A DNA stretch of 64,000 nucleotides from a virus, in IMG/VR virus record IMGVR_UViG_3300042305_002533, positions 62,001 through 126,000 of that record. One strand, 5' to 3'. Shown here in pieces: positions 39,370 through 47,889 of the stretch. Below the pieces are notes generated by a model, which worked only from the letters and a program-made list of their open reading frames with translations, had not been told where the DNA came from and did not search any database. Both the position numbers and the translations under genes were made by a program. The first letter of the stretch is position 1. Each line of letters begins with the position of its first letter.

Positions 39370-42294
39370 ATGGCAAGGCCGCTCGTACTCGTATTTCAGG
39401 AGCTCGCTGCCCCCACAGCGACCCCGACCATTCCGGACCTCAACACAGTCATCGTCGGGCCTGCTTACGAACTGCTTGATTACCCCGATGACGCGGCCTC
39501 GATTCTTCTGACGAACACCTACGGGCAAGCCGATCAACCGGCGAGCACGTATGTGCCCCCGGCAGTTGGGGCCGATGCCGTCACAGTCGTCGGAGGTGGT
39601 TATCCGGCGCAGTCGGCAGGGTCTGTCGTTGATCACGACTCGGTAACTTTCATTCTTCGCTTCCCACGCGTAGTCCTGGCGTCCACCGTAGCGGCGGTCA
39701 CGCCGTATATCGGCACGCACGTAACGACGAGCGTGAGCGACCAGACGCTCATCACACTCGCCGGCGCGATCGGCGGTCAGAACTTCTCTACCGCCGGTAT
39801 TCGAGCGGGTGACCGGGTCATCCTGACGTCGGCCTCAAACCAGACAGTCACGCGTGTTGTCGCGTCCGTCGGCGAGCCGAACTCGGACGGCCTTGCCACC
39901 AACACGGCCGTTTTCCGCATAACACAGAACCTACCGCCCACAGGCACGGGCGTCGGGCAATGGAACTACGGCGGTAACAGCGAGCTGCGCATCGAGCGCG
40001 AGCTTCAGATTCAAGAGCTCGACGCCCCGGGATTCGTGGTGTTCCCTGACCCCGGAAGCGACACCGTCGTAATCCGTGGTGGTGTAACCCTTTCCATCTC
40101 CCTGACGGCGTATCCGACCATCGCGGCGCCAAACCCCGTCGCCGCGACAGTCAGTCGGACCCTGTCCTACTCGCAGCTCTACCTCGCGTACCGCGCGCTA
40201 CGGCAGGATCTTCAAGGCGTTGAGGTGTACGACTCCGCCAGCCTTCAGACGGTCAACAACATCCCGACCGTTGTTGGGCTGGGGAAGATCGATGCGCGGA
40301 ACCCCCTCGCGGTGGGCGTGAGCGTCGCGCTCGCCAACTCCGGAACCGCCCCCATCTACGCCTACGGCGTATCGAGCAACGACAGCGTAGGGCACGCGAA
40401 CGCCCGAGATTCGATGTCGATGCGCAGTGACCTCTACGCCTTCGTGCCCCTCACGCAAGACATCAACATTCACGCGAGCTACAAGACCGAGTTCGACGAT
40501 CTCGCGGACCCCACCACGGCGCTGGAAAACGGCGTGCCGCAGAAGTTCCGCGTCGTGATCGGATCGGTTCCGCTCCCCACGACAACGACCATCTATGACG
40601 GGGCCATCACCGGTGTCGCCCAGCAAAGCGGTGCGGCCAGCGGGCTGTACCGGACAGTAGACATCGACTCGGCGTCTACAGGCCTGGACCTCGCCGTCAA
40701 CTTCGTCCTACCCGGAGACACGGTCACCATCGGGCTCGTAGACCCGGCTGACGCCTCTTGGCAGAGCCGACGCGGCGTACACACGGTTGGACACGTCAAT
40801 GCGTCGTTCGACGCGGGTGTCACCAACTCCACGTTCGAGATTATCCCCGGCAGCAGCCGTTGGGATAGCACCGGCGCGCCGGCCGGAAGCTCTGACATTG
40901 AGATCGTAATCAAAGGCCCTGACGGCAGCGTCAAGATGTCGAACCTGGCCCAGGCGACAATTTCGACGGGCGCAGGCCCGACTTTGTCGACGATCCAGTA
41001 CGACATGAAAAACCCGACGGTTGTCGGCGGGCCCTACGAGATCGAATATGTCGCCGTCGGCGCCGCGCCGTCTGTAAGCATCGCGGTGGTCGGATTTGCA
41101 ATCACCGTGACAGTCAACGGCACGTCGCACACGGCCGACAATGTCGCGGCCGCCATTAACAGCAACAGCATCACAAGTGCGCTGATGACGGCTGTCGTAA
41201 CGGCTGGAAATTTGAACGTTGTTCTCGCCGCCGCGCCCACCCCCATTGAGCCGGTTGTTGGGTCGTGTGACACTACGATCACAGTCAACGACAACCTCTT
41301 CAATCGGCTAGAGGACAGCGCTGCGCTGTTCCTGACGGCAGGTGTTCGGACAGGCGACACCATCGAGATGCCGCTAGACCCCAACAACTACGGGCCCGAC
41401 GCATACAACACGCGCTTCCTGTCCTACACGGTGGCTGCGGTTCTCAACGAGAATCGAATCCTGATTCAGTGCCCCACCGATGACACGGGCTCTGTGGCAA
41501 ACGAATTGCCGCACTACTACCTGCGCGACGTTGCAAACCGTGAGCTCGACAACACGCTACCGAACGCGATCAACTACCGGATTCGTCGGCAGCTGACGAA
41601 AGACGAGCAGATTCTGAACCTAGTCACGATCGCCCAGAGCGTGCGCTCGAAGCGCTGCACGCTCACCTGGCCGGACGTCGTACAGGTTGCAGACCTTCGA
41701 AACGGAGCGCTGCCCCGTTCGACGGCAAGCATTCGCCCGCTCGCGGGTGACGTGCCGGGGTACTACGTCGGGTGCCAAGTCGGCGGCGCCTGCGCAGGCC
41801 TACCGGCGCAGCACGGCCTCACAAACCTCGGGCTCTCTGGCGTGAGCAGCCTGCGGCACTCTCAGGGGTACTTCACGGAGCGCCAGCTAAGCCGCCTCTC
41901 TGACGGCGGGTTCTTCGTGATGGTGCAGAACGTCCCTGGCGCCCTGCCGATCTGCATCCACCAGCTGACGACCGACCCCACGACACTGGAGACGGGCGAG
42001 CTTTCGGTTGTACGGAACGTCGACTTTATCTCGAAGTTCTTCCTTGACCTGCTGGCCCCTTTCATCGGCGTCTACAACGTCACGCAAGCCACACAGAACG
42101 CGATCTTCCGCGCCGTCAACGATGGGGCGCAGAATTTGATTGGGCGATCGCTGGACCGTATTGGCCCGCCGCTTATCAGCGGCACCGTGACCAGCATCAA
42201 AGTCTCAGACTACGATGCCTCCCGCATTGAGCTGTACTTCCGGGGTGTAATCCCGCGCCCCCTCAACACGATCGCCTTCCACCTCGTGGTGTGA
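39370..42294 (+). CDS. Contractile tail sheath protein
   Basis: A 974-residue protein whose C-terminal ~330 residues have the tail sheath signature: LTWPDVVQVADL, RSTASIRPLAGDVPGYYVGC, GGFFVMVQNVPGALPICIHQ, LTTDPTTLETGELSVVRNVDF and the closing beta hairpin before FHLVV. The N-terminal two thirds are large Ig-like and sheath insertion domains (the usual sheath is 400-700 residues), so the outer surface is heavily decorated. Ribosome site CGGAG. TATCCT at 39337 and a perfect palindrome at 39316-39328 lie in the gap upstream, making a likely regulated promoter. This is the best evidence that the phage is a myovirus. Confidence 0.92.
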   Translation: MARPLVLVFQELAAPTATPTIPDLNTVIVGPAYELLDYPDDAASILLTNTYGQADQPASTYVPPAVGADAVTVVGGGYPAQSAGSVVDHDSVTFILRFPRVVLASTVAAVTPYIGTHVTTSVSDQTLITLAGAIGGQNFSTAGIRAGDRVILTSASNQTVTRVVASVGEPNSDGLATNTAVFRITQNLPPTGTGVGQWNYGGNSELRIERELQIQELDAPGFVVFPDPGSDTVVIRGGVTLSISLTAYPTIAAPNPVAATVSRTLSYSQLYLAYRALRQDLQGVEVYDSASLQTVNNIPTVVGLGKIDARNPLAVGVSVALANSGTAPIYAYGVSSNDSVGHANARDSMSMRSDLYAFVPLTQDINIHASYKTEFDDLADPTTALENGVPQKFRVVIGSVPLPTTTTIYDGAITGVAQQSGAASGLYRTVDIDSASTGLDLAVNFVLPGDTVTIGLVDPADASWQSRRGVHTVGHVNASFDAGVTNSTFEIIPGSSRWDSTGAPAGSSDIEIVIKGPDGSVKMSNLAQATISTGAGPTLSTIQYDMKNPTVVGGPYEIEYVAVGAAPSVSIAVVGFAITVTVNGTSHTADNVAAAINSNSITSALMTAVVTAGNLNVVLAAAPTPIEPVVGSCDTTITVNDNLFNRLEDSAALFLTAGVRTGDTIEMPLDPNNYGPDAYNTRFLSYTVAAVLNENRILIQCPTDDTGSVANELPHYYLRDVANRELDNTLPNAINYRIRRQLTKDEQILNLVTIAQSVRSKRCTLTWPDVVQVADLRNGALPRSTASIRPLAGDVPGYYVGCQVGGACAGLPAQHGLTNLGLSGVSSLRHSQGYFTERQLSRLSDGGFFVMVQNVPGALPICIHQLTTDPTTLETGELSVVRNVDFISKFFLDLLAPFIGVYNVTQATQNAIFRAVNDGAQNLIGRSLDRIGPPLISGTVTSIKVSDYDASRIELYFRGVIPRPLNTIAFHLVV

Positions 42295-42298
42295 CCGA

Positions 42299-43018
42299 AT
42301 GAGCGACTACCGGTATGACTACCTATTGGAGAGCCACTTCAAAAAAGAGGCGCTCCTAGGGGCTGCAATGAATGCCGGCCGGGCAGCAATGGCTGCTGCC
42401 CCGGGAGCGCTCACGGCAGTCAAAAACGTCGGCAGCGCCGTCGGTAATGCAGCGGGGAGCGTAGGCCGAGGCATAAAGAGCGTCGGTAGCGTAGGCGGAA
42501 ACTTTTTGTCAGGCGCCTTTTTTGGAGGGCCCACCGCTAAAGCCACTACAACTGGGCGGTTGGCAAATTACGCCGGAAAAGCTACAGCCCTGGCGCCAAT
42601 CGCTTCAACGGCGCTCCCCAGCGTTCATGCCGGGGGCGCCGGTGGCCCCAGCGCAAACTTACCATTTGCGCAGTTGGGCGGAAAAACTGCTGCGGCTTCA
42701 CTCCGTGAAATGGCCTACGTGCACAACATGCAAAAGCATGCTGAGCACGGGGCGCTGGATAAAGCGTTGCATATCGCGCCGTACGCCGCATGGGCTATTG
42801 GCGCGGGGCTTGAAGACACGAGCATCGCCAAAAACTACCCAGTGCTCCCCAAACTCTTTAGTGGCGGGGCTTACGCCGGATACGCGCTGAACTCAATACG
42901 TAACGCGTACACAGACCCCAAAGAGCGCATCACCGGAGCCATAGACGCCTTCTCACTTATGGCAATGCTCGGCGCAGACGTTGCGCGGTGGCGCCGCCCA
43001 GAACCTGTAAGCCACTAA
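42299..43018 (+). CDS. Virion-associated protein between sheath and tube
   Basis: A 239-residue protein with N-terminal FKKEALLGAA, a Gly/Ala/Val-rich region (~30-90) and GGKTAAASLREMAYVHNMQ, where LHSV/SLRE region overlies a palindrome with perfect arms (42697-42709). C-terminal hydrophobic helices. It resembles the ejected or membrane-active proteins upstream rather than tail proteins. Function unknown. Confidence 0.68.
   Translation: MSDYRYDYLLESHFKKEALLGAAMNAGRAAMAAAPGALTAVKNVGSAVGNAAGSVGRGIKSVGSVGGNFLSGAFFGGPTAKATTTGRLANYAGKATALAPIASTALPSVHAGGAGGPSANLPFAQLGGKTAAASLREMAYVHNMQKHAEHGALDKALHIAPYAAWAIGAGLEDTSIAKNYPVLPKLFSGGAYAGYALNSIRNAYTDPKERITGAIDAFSLMAMLGADVARWRRPEPVSH
42697..42709. repeat. 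Dispersed palindrome, TTCAC-TCC-GTGAA
   Basis: Perfect arms, inside the 42299 gene. Confidence 0.88.
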
Positions 43019-43033
43019 CATTAGGAAAAAGCA

Positions 43034-43816
43034 ATGACAACCTATCCCATCGGTGTCACAAAAAGCCTCGGCACGTGGAACTTTCAGAAGCACCACGTCG
43101 AGCGCATGCTCGATAACGCGACCTACGACGCGGTCCATCCGGATGACACCCTCATCCTGGCTGGGCCGGCCCGGCGTGGCGTGGCGTTTCCTTCGACGCC
43201 GCGCACCCTCATGGCGCTGGGAATGTTTCAATCCTTCGGGATGCAAACTCAGGCGCCCGTCGCACCCGTCATGGGCATCGGCTCTGGCCGTAGCTTCTTT
43301 CTTCGCGGAAAGTCGCAGTCAAGCTGGAACCTTCAGCGCGTGATGATCAACGGCCGTAACCTCCTTCGGGCGCTGTACCACAACGCGACCGAAGTAGCCG
43401 GCCTGAGCCCCGACTTGTTTGATGACCCTGCGTCGCTCGCGCGTAACTCGCAGTTCTTCATCAACCTGGATTCGGAGCTCTACTACATCCCCTTCGGCCT
43501 AGCGGTGATCATGCGCACCAAGAGCCGCACGCTTGTCGCGGGCTGCTACCTTGAGCTCTGCATGATCAACAGCTACGGCTCGCAGATCCAGGCGGGCCAG
43601 AGCATGGTCGCTGAGATGGTGTCGGGCATGTGCGACCGCATCCTGCCGTTCCAGGCGAGCGACAGCATCTCGGGGATTGAAGGTAACGGCCGCGCCGCGA
43701 TGGACGCGGTTCTTGGCCTCGCCGGAAATACCTTCCCAGAAGCCAACGTCCGAGAGATCCAGACCTTTGCTGACGATGCGCTCAGCAACGGAGATGTCAA
43801 CATGGTCTCCGGCTGA
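43034..43816 (+). CDS. Tail tube protein, probable
   Basis: A 260-residue, mainly beta protein (WNLQRVMINGRNLLRALY, SELYYIPFGLAVIMRT, VAGCYLELCMINSYGSQIQ). It follows the sheath gene, where the tube gene usually lies, and has the size and even codon bias of a major structural protein. AGGA lies nine nt before the ATG. Identity is by position and fold impression. Confidence 0.65.
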   Translation: MTTYPIGVTKSLGTWNFQKHHVERMLDNATYDAVHPDDTLILAGPARRGVAFPSTPRTLMALGMFQSFGMQTQAPVAPVMGIGSGRSFFLRGKSQSSWNLQRVMINGRNLLRALYHNATEVAGLSPDLFDDPASLARNSQFFINLDSELYYIPFGLAVIMRTKSRTLVAGCYLELCMINSYGSQIQAGQSMVAEMVSGMCDRILPFQASDSISGIEGNGRAAMDAVLGLAGNTFPEANVREIQTFADDALSNGDVNMVSG

Positions 43817-43827
43817 TACTATGGGGC

Positions 43828-45366
43828 ATGGCCCCTCCTCGCCGACAGCGCCCTTCCGAACAGCTCCCCACCCGCCAAGACCCGCTGATTCCGAACCCCC
43901 AGAGCTTTGCTATGGGGGGTGCGGCCACGGCTGGCCCCGCGAACATCATCGAGCGGGGCGTGATCATGGCGGTAGACGCCCAACGCCAGATATACCGTGT
44001 TCGCCTCAACAGCGGGCGCACGCTGATGATGGCGCGAATCCGAAACCATCTTGGCGACGTAAATGTTCTCCCCGTGGGGGCCTTCGTCGCTGTTACCTTC
44101 GGGCTGGGGCTCCCATACATCATGGGGGTGCTGCCACCAGAATCGTCAAACACCCAAGAAGAAAACCCCATCACCGTGACGGACACGGAAGGCTATGGGG
44201 GAAACGACCCGCTTTTAGCAAGAAACATGGGCGCTAGCTCCCGTGGGCGAGATGAGCCCCGAGACATGGTCCCGGGGGACTTTGTAGGGCTCAGCCCCGA
44301 CGGCGCCTCCGTCGCGGCGCTTCACGGAAAAGTCGCACAGATCCGGGGCTCGGCACTCGCCAAGGTTCAGGCTTTTGGCGACCGCGATCTCGTACAGATC
44401 GTGGCCGGTACGATACGGACGCTGTCGTGGATGGGCGAGTCCCGGATTGAAAATAACGACGGAAAGACTTCGTTCATTTGGCGCGGCGGCTGCGACCAGC
44501 TCTCCCAGACCGGCCCGGACGAAGAGCGATACACCATCAAGCTCGACGTCGGCGACACCGGAAACATGATCAAGCTCGAAGTCTGCAATCGCGAAAATCA
44601 AGCAGTCTTCAGGTTTCACGTCGACCCTCAAGGGCAGTGTGAGCTTTTTGCGGCTGGCGGCTTTAACCAGCACTCAGGGGCGGACGCCAATCAAACGCAC
44701 CCGATCCGATACAACGGCACGACACAGACCGAAGTTACGGGAGGCGCTACGCGGACGGTGCAAGGGCCGGTGCAGGAAACTCATCAAGCCAGTCGCACCG
44801 AAGAAGTCACCGAGAACTACAACCTGACCGTCGGCCAGGACTTCGTAGTTCAAGCCGGTCGGGACCTACGGCTGACCGCCAGCGGTAACGGTTACGAATT
44901 CATTACCGGCGACAAAACCTCAACGAGTAGCGGAGACTACAAGATGGAGGTTGTAACGCCGGGTAAGGTTCACGCCGTGAAAACAACGGCTGGCGAGGCG
45001 TCCGTCGAAACCGCCACCGGCAATTTCCGCGTGACGACACAGGGCGGACAAGTACTATTGGATGCCGGATTAGGCCTTGCCCGAGTGGAAGCCACTCAGA
45101 TTGTTTTAGCCGCAGGGTCCGGCAGCATTGGGCTAAGCGCGCCCGCCGGCAGCATCACCATCGGTGACAACGCAAGTTCCGGCGCTACCAAGTGGGAGGA
45201 GCTGAACACGGCGATCCAGGCCATGGCGCAACAGATTTCTTCACTAAACGCTCTGGTCGCATCGCACGTTCATGGGGCTACCTCGACATCGGCGACGTTG
45301 GCCCCTCTCGCATCCCCTGTGAGCGTCAATCTCCAATCCGCGCGCAGTGGCGTCCGCCTAGGTTGA
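43828..45366 (+). CDS. Baseplate spike protein (gp5/gpV-like)
   Basis: A 512-residue protein. Residues ~38-105 form an OB-fold-like domain (RGVIMAVDAQRQIYRVRLNS, NVLPVGAFVAVTFGLGLPYI) as in tail spike hubs. Residues ~280-450 are repeating short beta strands of a triple-stranded beta-helix needle (VTGGATRTVQGPVQETHQAS, DLRLTASGNG). A short helical tail and HVHG follow. It would sit at the tail tip and pierce the host envelope. GATACT lies seven nt before the ATG, overlapping the previous stop. A perfect palindrome (44969-44981) encodes VHAVKTT. Confidence 0.78.
   Translation: MAPPRRQRPSEQLPTRQDPLIPNPQSFAMGGAATAGPANIIERGVIMAVDAQRQIYRVRLNSGRTLMMARIRNHLGDVNVLPVGAFVAVTFGLGLPYIMGVLPPESSNTQEENPITVTDTEGYGGNDPLLARNMGASSRGRDEPRDMVPGDFVGLSPDGASVAALHGKVAQIRGSALAKVQAFGDRDLVQIVAGTIRTLSWMGESRIENNDGKTSFIWRGGCDQLSQTGPDEERYTIKLDVGDTGNMIKLEVCNRENQAVFRFHVDPQGQCELFAAGGFNQHSGADANQTHPIRYNGTTQTEVTGGATRTVQGPVQETHQASRTEEVTENYNLTVGQDFVVQAGRDLRLTASGNGYEFITGDKTSTSSGDYKMEVVTPGKVHAVKTTAGEASVETATGNFRVTTQGGQVLLDAGLGLARVEATQIVLAAGSGSIGLSAPAGSITIGDNASSGATKWEELNTAIQAMAQQISSLNALVASHVHGATSTSATLAPLASPVSVNLQSARSGVRLG
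44969..44981. repeat. Dispersed palindrome, TTCAC-GCC-GTGAA
   Basis: Perfect arms, inside the spike gene. Confidence 0.9.
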
Positions 45367-45418
45367 CTTATACTTTCCGGCAGCGAGTCACCGCATGACG
45401 CGGGGCCGCTGGAGAGCT

Positions 45419-47110
45419 ATGAGCAACGCAATCATTACAGTCACGGCGTATGGCAACTCTGCGATGTCCGACCTTCTCGGCATCGAGGCCTACGCCAAGC
45501 CGGGCACCTGGGTAAGCCAGAACTTCAGCTTCGGCGTCACCGTTTCCTTCCAGGTCACGGGCGGCGTCTGGTCGCGTCTGCGCCCACAGCTCAACGCCAT
45601 GGCCAACCGCCGCATCCCGGCGATGGACAGCAACGGCGTTCTGTTGGGCACGGGCAAGACGCAGCCGGCCCTTTCCTACTCGATGGAGTGGGTCCCCGGC
45701 GATCGCCCGCGCGTGCACCGTGCACTGATCGGCGTAGCCGGCGGCACGGCGGCGGTTGCGGCGACTGGCCGGATTGAAACCGTTGAAGGCGCCGCGATCA
45801 GCGACGGCGAGACATTCATTCTCAACGACGGCGTGAACCTGGCAACGACCTTCGAGTACGACAGCGGGGGCGGCGTCACTCCGGGCAACATAGCGATTGC
45901 GTTTACCGCACTTGAGTCTGCGGCTACCGTGGCGACAAACACGGCCAACGCCATCAACGGCGTGGTCGCGGGCCTAGCTATCACGGCCGCCGCGTCGGGC
46001 ACGGTCGTCAACCTGACCAACGACGCCACGGGCCTCGCGGGTAACGTCAACATCATCAACAACACCGTCATGGACGTAGCGGGCATGTCGGGCGGGGCTT
46101 CGGCCGCGACGGCGACAAACCTCTCGATCGCCGCCCCAGGCGACATCACGCTGGCCGGCACCAACCTCCTCGCCGGAACACGCGCTGCGTCGGTACTTCA
46201 GACCTGGAGTGCGGCCTACAGCTACGGCAACCCGGGAACGCGGACGTTCACGCCGGCTGTCGACGCCCTTCGGCTAGAGGCGGTTCTAACGGGGCCGTTC
46301 GGTAACAAGGTCTGCTACACCATCGAAGCTGCGTCGGGCGCTGGCAGCGTAACGACGCGCCTCATCGAAAACGACGACGCCCACATCACTGTCGTCCCTG
46401 CGGCCGGCGCGTCGAACTCCACGGCCATCGCTGCACAGATTGCGGCAGACCCCCTCGCAGGAAACTTCATCTCGGCCACAGCCCTTGTGCCGAACTCGGC
46501 CATCAGCCCGACCAGCACCCGCCAGCTCCCGGGCGTAAGCCCCGGCGGCATTACGCCGTCGAGCGCGGGACAGGTCAACCGGGTTTACCTTGAGGGTGGC
46601 GACGGCGGCGGGCTCGCCATGCTCATGGTTCCCGTCGTGGCGGGCGACCCCACGAACATGCTCCTCCTGGTGAGCACGCGGGCGGGCAACGATCGGAACC
46701 TGATCACCCTCACCATCACGATCAACTCGGGCGTACCGATCGCGACGACGGTGAGCGGCAACAACATCACCGTAGCGCTTCAAGGCGCTACCGCCACGCT
46801 GGCGGCTATCGCAGGCAGCATCAACGGGACGGCAGCTGCTCGGGCGCTCGTTGAGGCCCAGGACCAAGGCGTCGGCAGCCTCGGCGCGCTTGCGAAGTCG
46901 TGGCTCTACGGCGGTGGCGGTGAGCCGGCGGTTGCAACCGTCGCTGGCGCTGCGGCAACCATTCGCTCGCAAAGCGACGGCCAGATGGTGCTCCGTACCA
47001 CCAACCCGGCGCTCGTGGCTGCCGGCGCAGTAGTAGGCGAGCTCGCGGCCGTACAGGTTCAGATGAACTACGGCCTGGTCGCGGCCGACATCGGCGCGCT
47101 CGTCGCCTGA
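45419..47110 (+). CDS. Tail/baseplate structural protein with Ig-like repeats
   Basis: A 563-residue Ala/Thr/Gly-rich beta protein with at least two long Ig-like segments resembling insertions in sheath and tube proteins (FILNDGVNLATTFEYDS; LITLTITINSGVPIATTV). The N- and C-termini (VSQNFSFGVTVSFQV, AAVQVQMNYGL) look like the halves of a tube-like domain, so it may be a second tube or baseplate-hub protein. The ATG at 45419 has GGAG six nt upstream and is preferred over an ATG at 45395. TATACT at 45369-45374 is a possible promoter. Confidence 0.65.
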   Translation: MSNAIITVTAYGNSAMSDLLGIEAYAKPGTWVSQNFSFGVTVSFQVTGGVWSRLRPQLNAMANRRIPAMDSNGVLLGTGKTQPALSYSMEWVPGDRPRVHRALIGVAGGTAAVAATGRIETVEGAAISDGETFILNDGVNLATTFEYDSGGGVTPGNIAIAFTALESAATVATNTANAINGVVAGLAITAAASGTVVNLTNDATGLAGNVNIINNTVMDVAGMSGGASAATATNLSIAAPGDITLAGTNLLAGTRAASVLQTWSAAYSYGNPGTRTFTPAVDALRLEAVLTGPFGNKVCYTIEAASGAGSVTTRLIENDDAHITVVPAAGASNSTAIAAQIAADPLAGNFISATALVPNSAISPTSTRQLPGVSPGGITPSSAGQVNRVYLEGGDGGGLAMLMVPVVAGDPTNMLLLVSTRAGNDRNLITLTITINSGVPIATTVSGNNITVALQGATATLAAIAGSINGTAAARALVEAQDQGVGSLGALAKSWLYGGGGEPAVATVAGAAATIRSQSDGQMVLRTTNPALVAAGAVVGELAAVQVQMNYGLVAADIGALVA

Positions 47111-47689
47111 TCAGCGCTTCCGCTTCGCGGGCTTGCGATCTGATCCGACACCCGGCAGCACAGGAACCTGCGTTGCCGGGTGCTCCGTCGGATCTTCCGA
47201 CGACCCGACTAGCTCTTCCCCTCCAAAAAGCTCTTCCTTGTCCCCGGTTGCCATCTGAATGGCGAGTTCGGTCGGCGTGATCGGCGTCGTCGCCTTCTCG
47301 GCCTCTGTCTGCACGTGATCGTGCTTTTCGACCGGCGGGGCTTCAGCAATGACAACTTCATCTATCGCTGTGGGCGCCTCCATGGCGGCGCCATCAACGT
47401 CAATCTTCCCGCCGGGACCGGGCGGGGCGACGCGCGGAGCGTAATCGAGAGACGCCATGGTGGCCACGTCCGGCGCTCGGAGCGTCAACTCAAGGTCAAG
47501 ATCGTCCCCGTGATCGGTATCGACCTTGGTCACCCGAAGGAACACTTCCAGGCGCTTGTCGCCAAGGAACACTTCAAGCGGAAGCTCGGTGAGCCTACGC
47601 GGAAACTGAAAGTGCAGGACCTCACCGGTCTGGATGCTGCGGATGTGGCCCGAGAGGCCGCCTGTCTCATGTTGAACCGAAAGCTTCAT
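47111..47689 (-). CDS. Hypothetical minus-strand protein in tail cluster
   Basis: A 192-residue protein. Residues 1-~75 form a beta domain (EVLHFQFPRRLTELPLEVFL) followed by a Pro/Glu/Thr-rich tail ending basic (KPAKRKR). The ATG has GAGGAC upstream. Its stop abuts the convergent plus-strand stop, and its start lies 14 nt from the divergent gene start. The N-terminal part resembles a compact virion domain; no family recognised. Confidence 0.68.
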   Translation of the reverse strand: MKLSVQHETGGLSGHIRSIQTGEVLHFQFPRRLTELPLEVFLGDKRLEVFLRVTKVDTDHGDDLDLELTLRAPDVATMASLDYAPRVAPPGPGGKIDVDGAAMEAPTAIDEVVIAEAPPVEKHDHVQTEAEKATTPITPTELAIQMATGDKEELFGGEELVGSSEDPTEHPATQVPVLPGVGSDRKPAKRKR

Positions 47690-47690
47690 G

Positions 47691-47696
47691 TATACT
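47691..47696 (+). promoter_or_regulatory. -10-like TATACT, 7 nt before the 47704 gene
   Basis: Preceded by TG (extended -10). Lies in the 14-nt space between divergent start codons. Confidence 0.45.
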
Positions 47697-47703
47697 GTCC
47701 TCT

Positions 47704-47889
47704 ATGAGTGACCCGGACACGCCTCACGGCGTGAAAATTCTCGCGGCTGCGGGCGAGATGATTTTGAGAGTACACCGGCTAGAGTTATTGTCCAAACTCG
47801 CTCGCGCCAAAGCCCAAATGGACGCCATGGCAAAAGCTACAAAGGAGACCCCTCGTGACGTGGACATCGGAAACCCCGAGCGCTCCTGA
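47704..47889 (+). CDS. Small hypothetical protein
   Basis: A 61-residue helical protein (ELLSKLARAKAQMDAMAKA). TATACT ends seven nt before the ATG and there is no Shine-Dalgarno; the region reads TCCTCT, the complement of the site used by the divergent gene, so translation is probably leaderless. A one-mismatch palindrome (47723-47735) lies 20 nt inside, encoding PHGVKIL. Confidence 0.62.
   Translation: MSDPDTPHGVKILAAAGEMILRVHRLELLSKLARAKAQMDAMAKATKETPRDVDIGNPERS
47723..47735. repeat. Dispersed palindrome, one mismatch
   Basis: CTCACGGCGTGAA, 20 nt into the 47704 gene. Confidence 0.65.
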
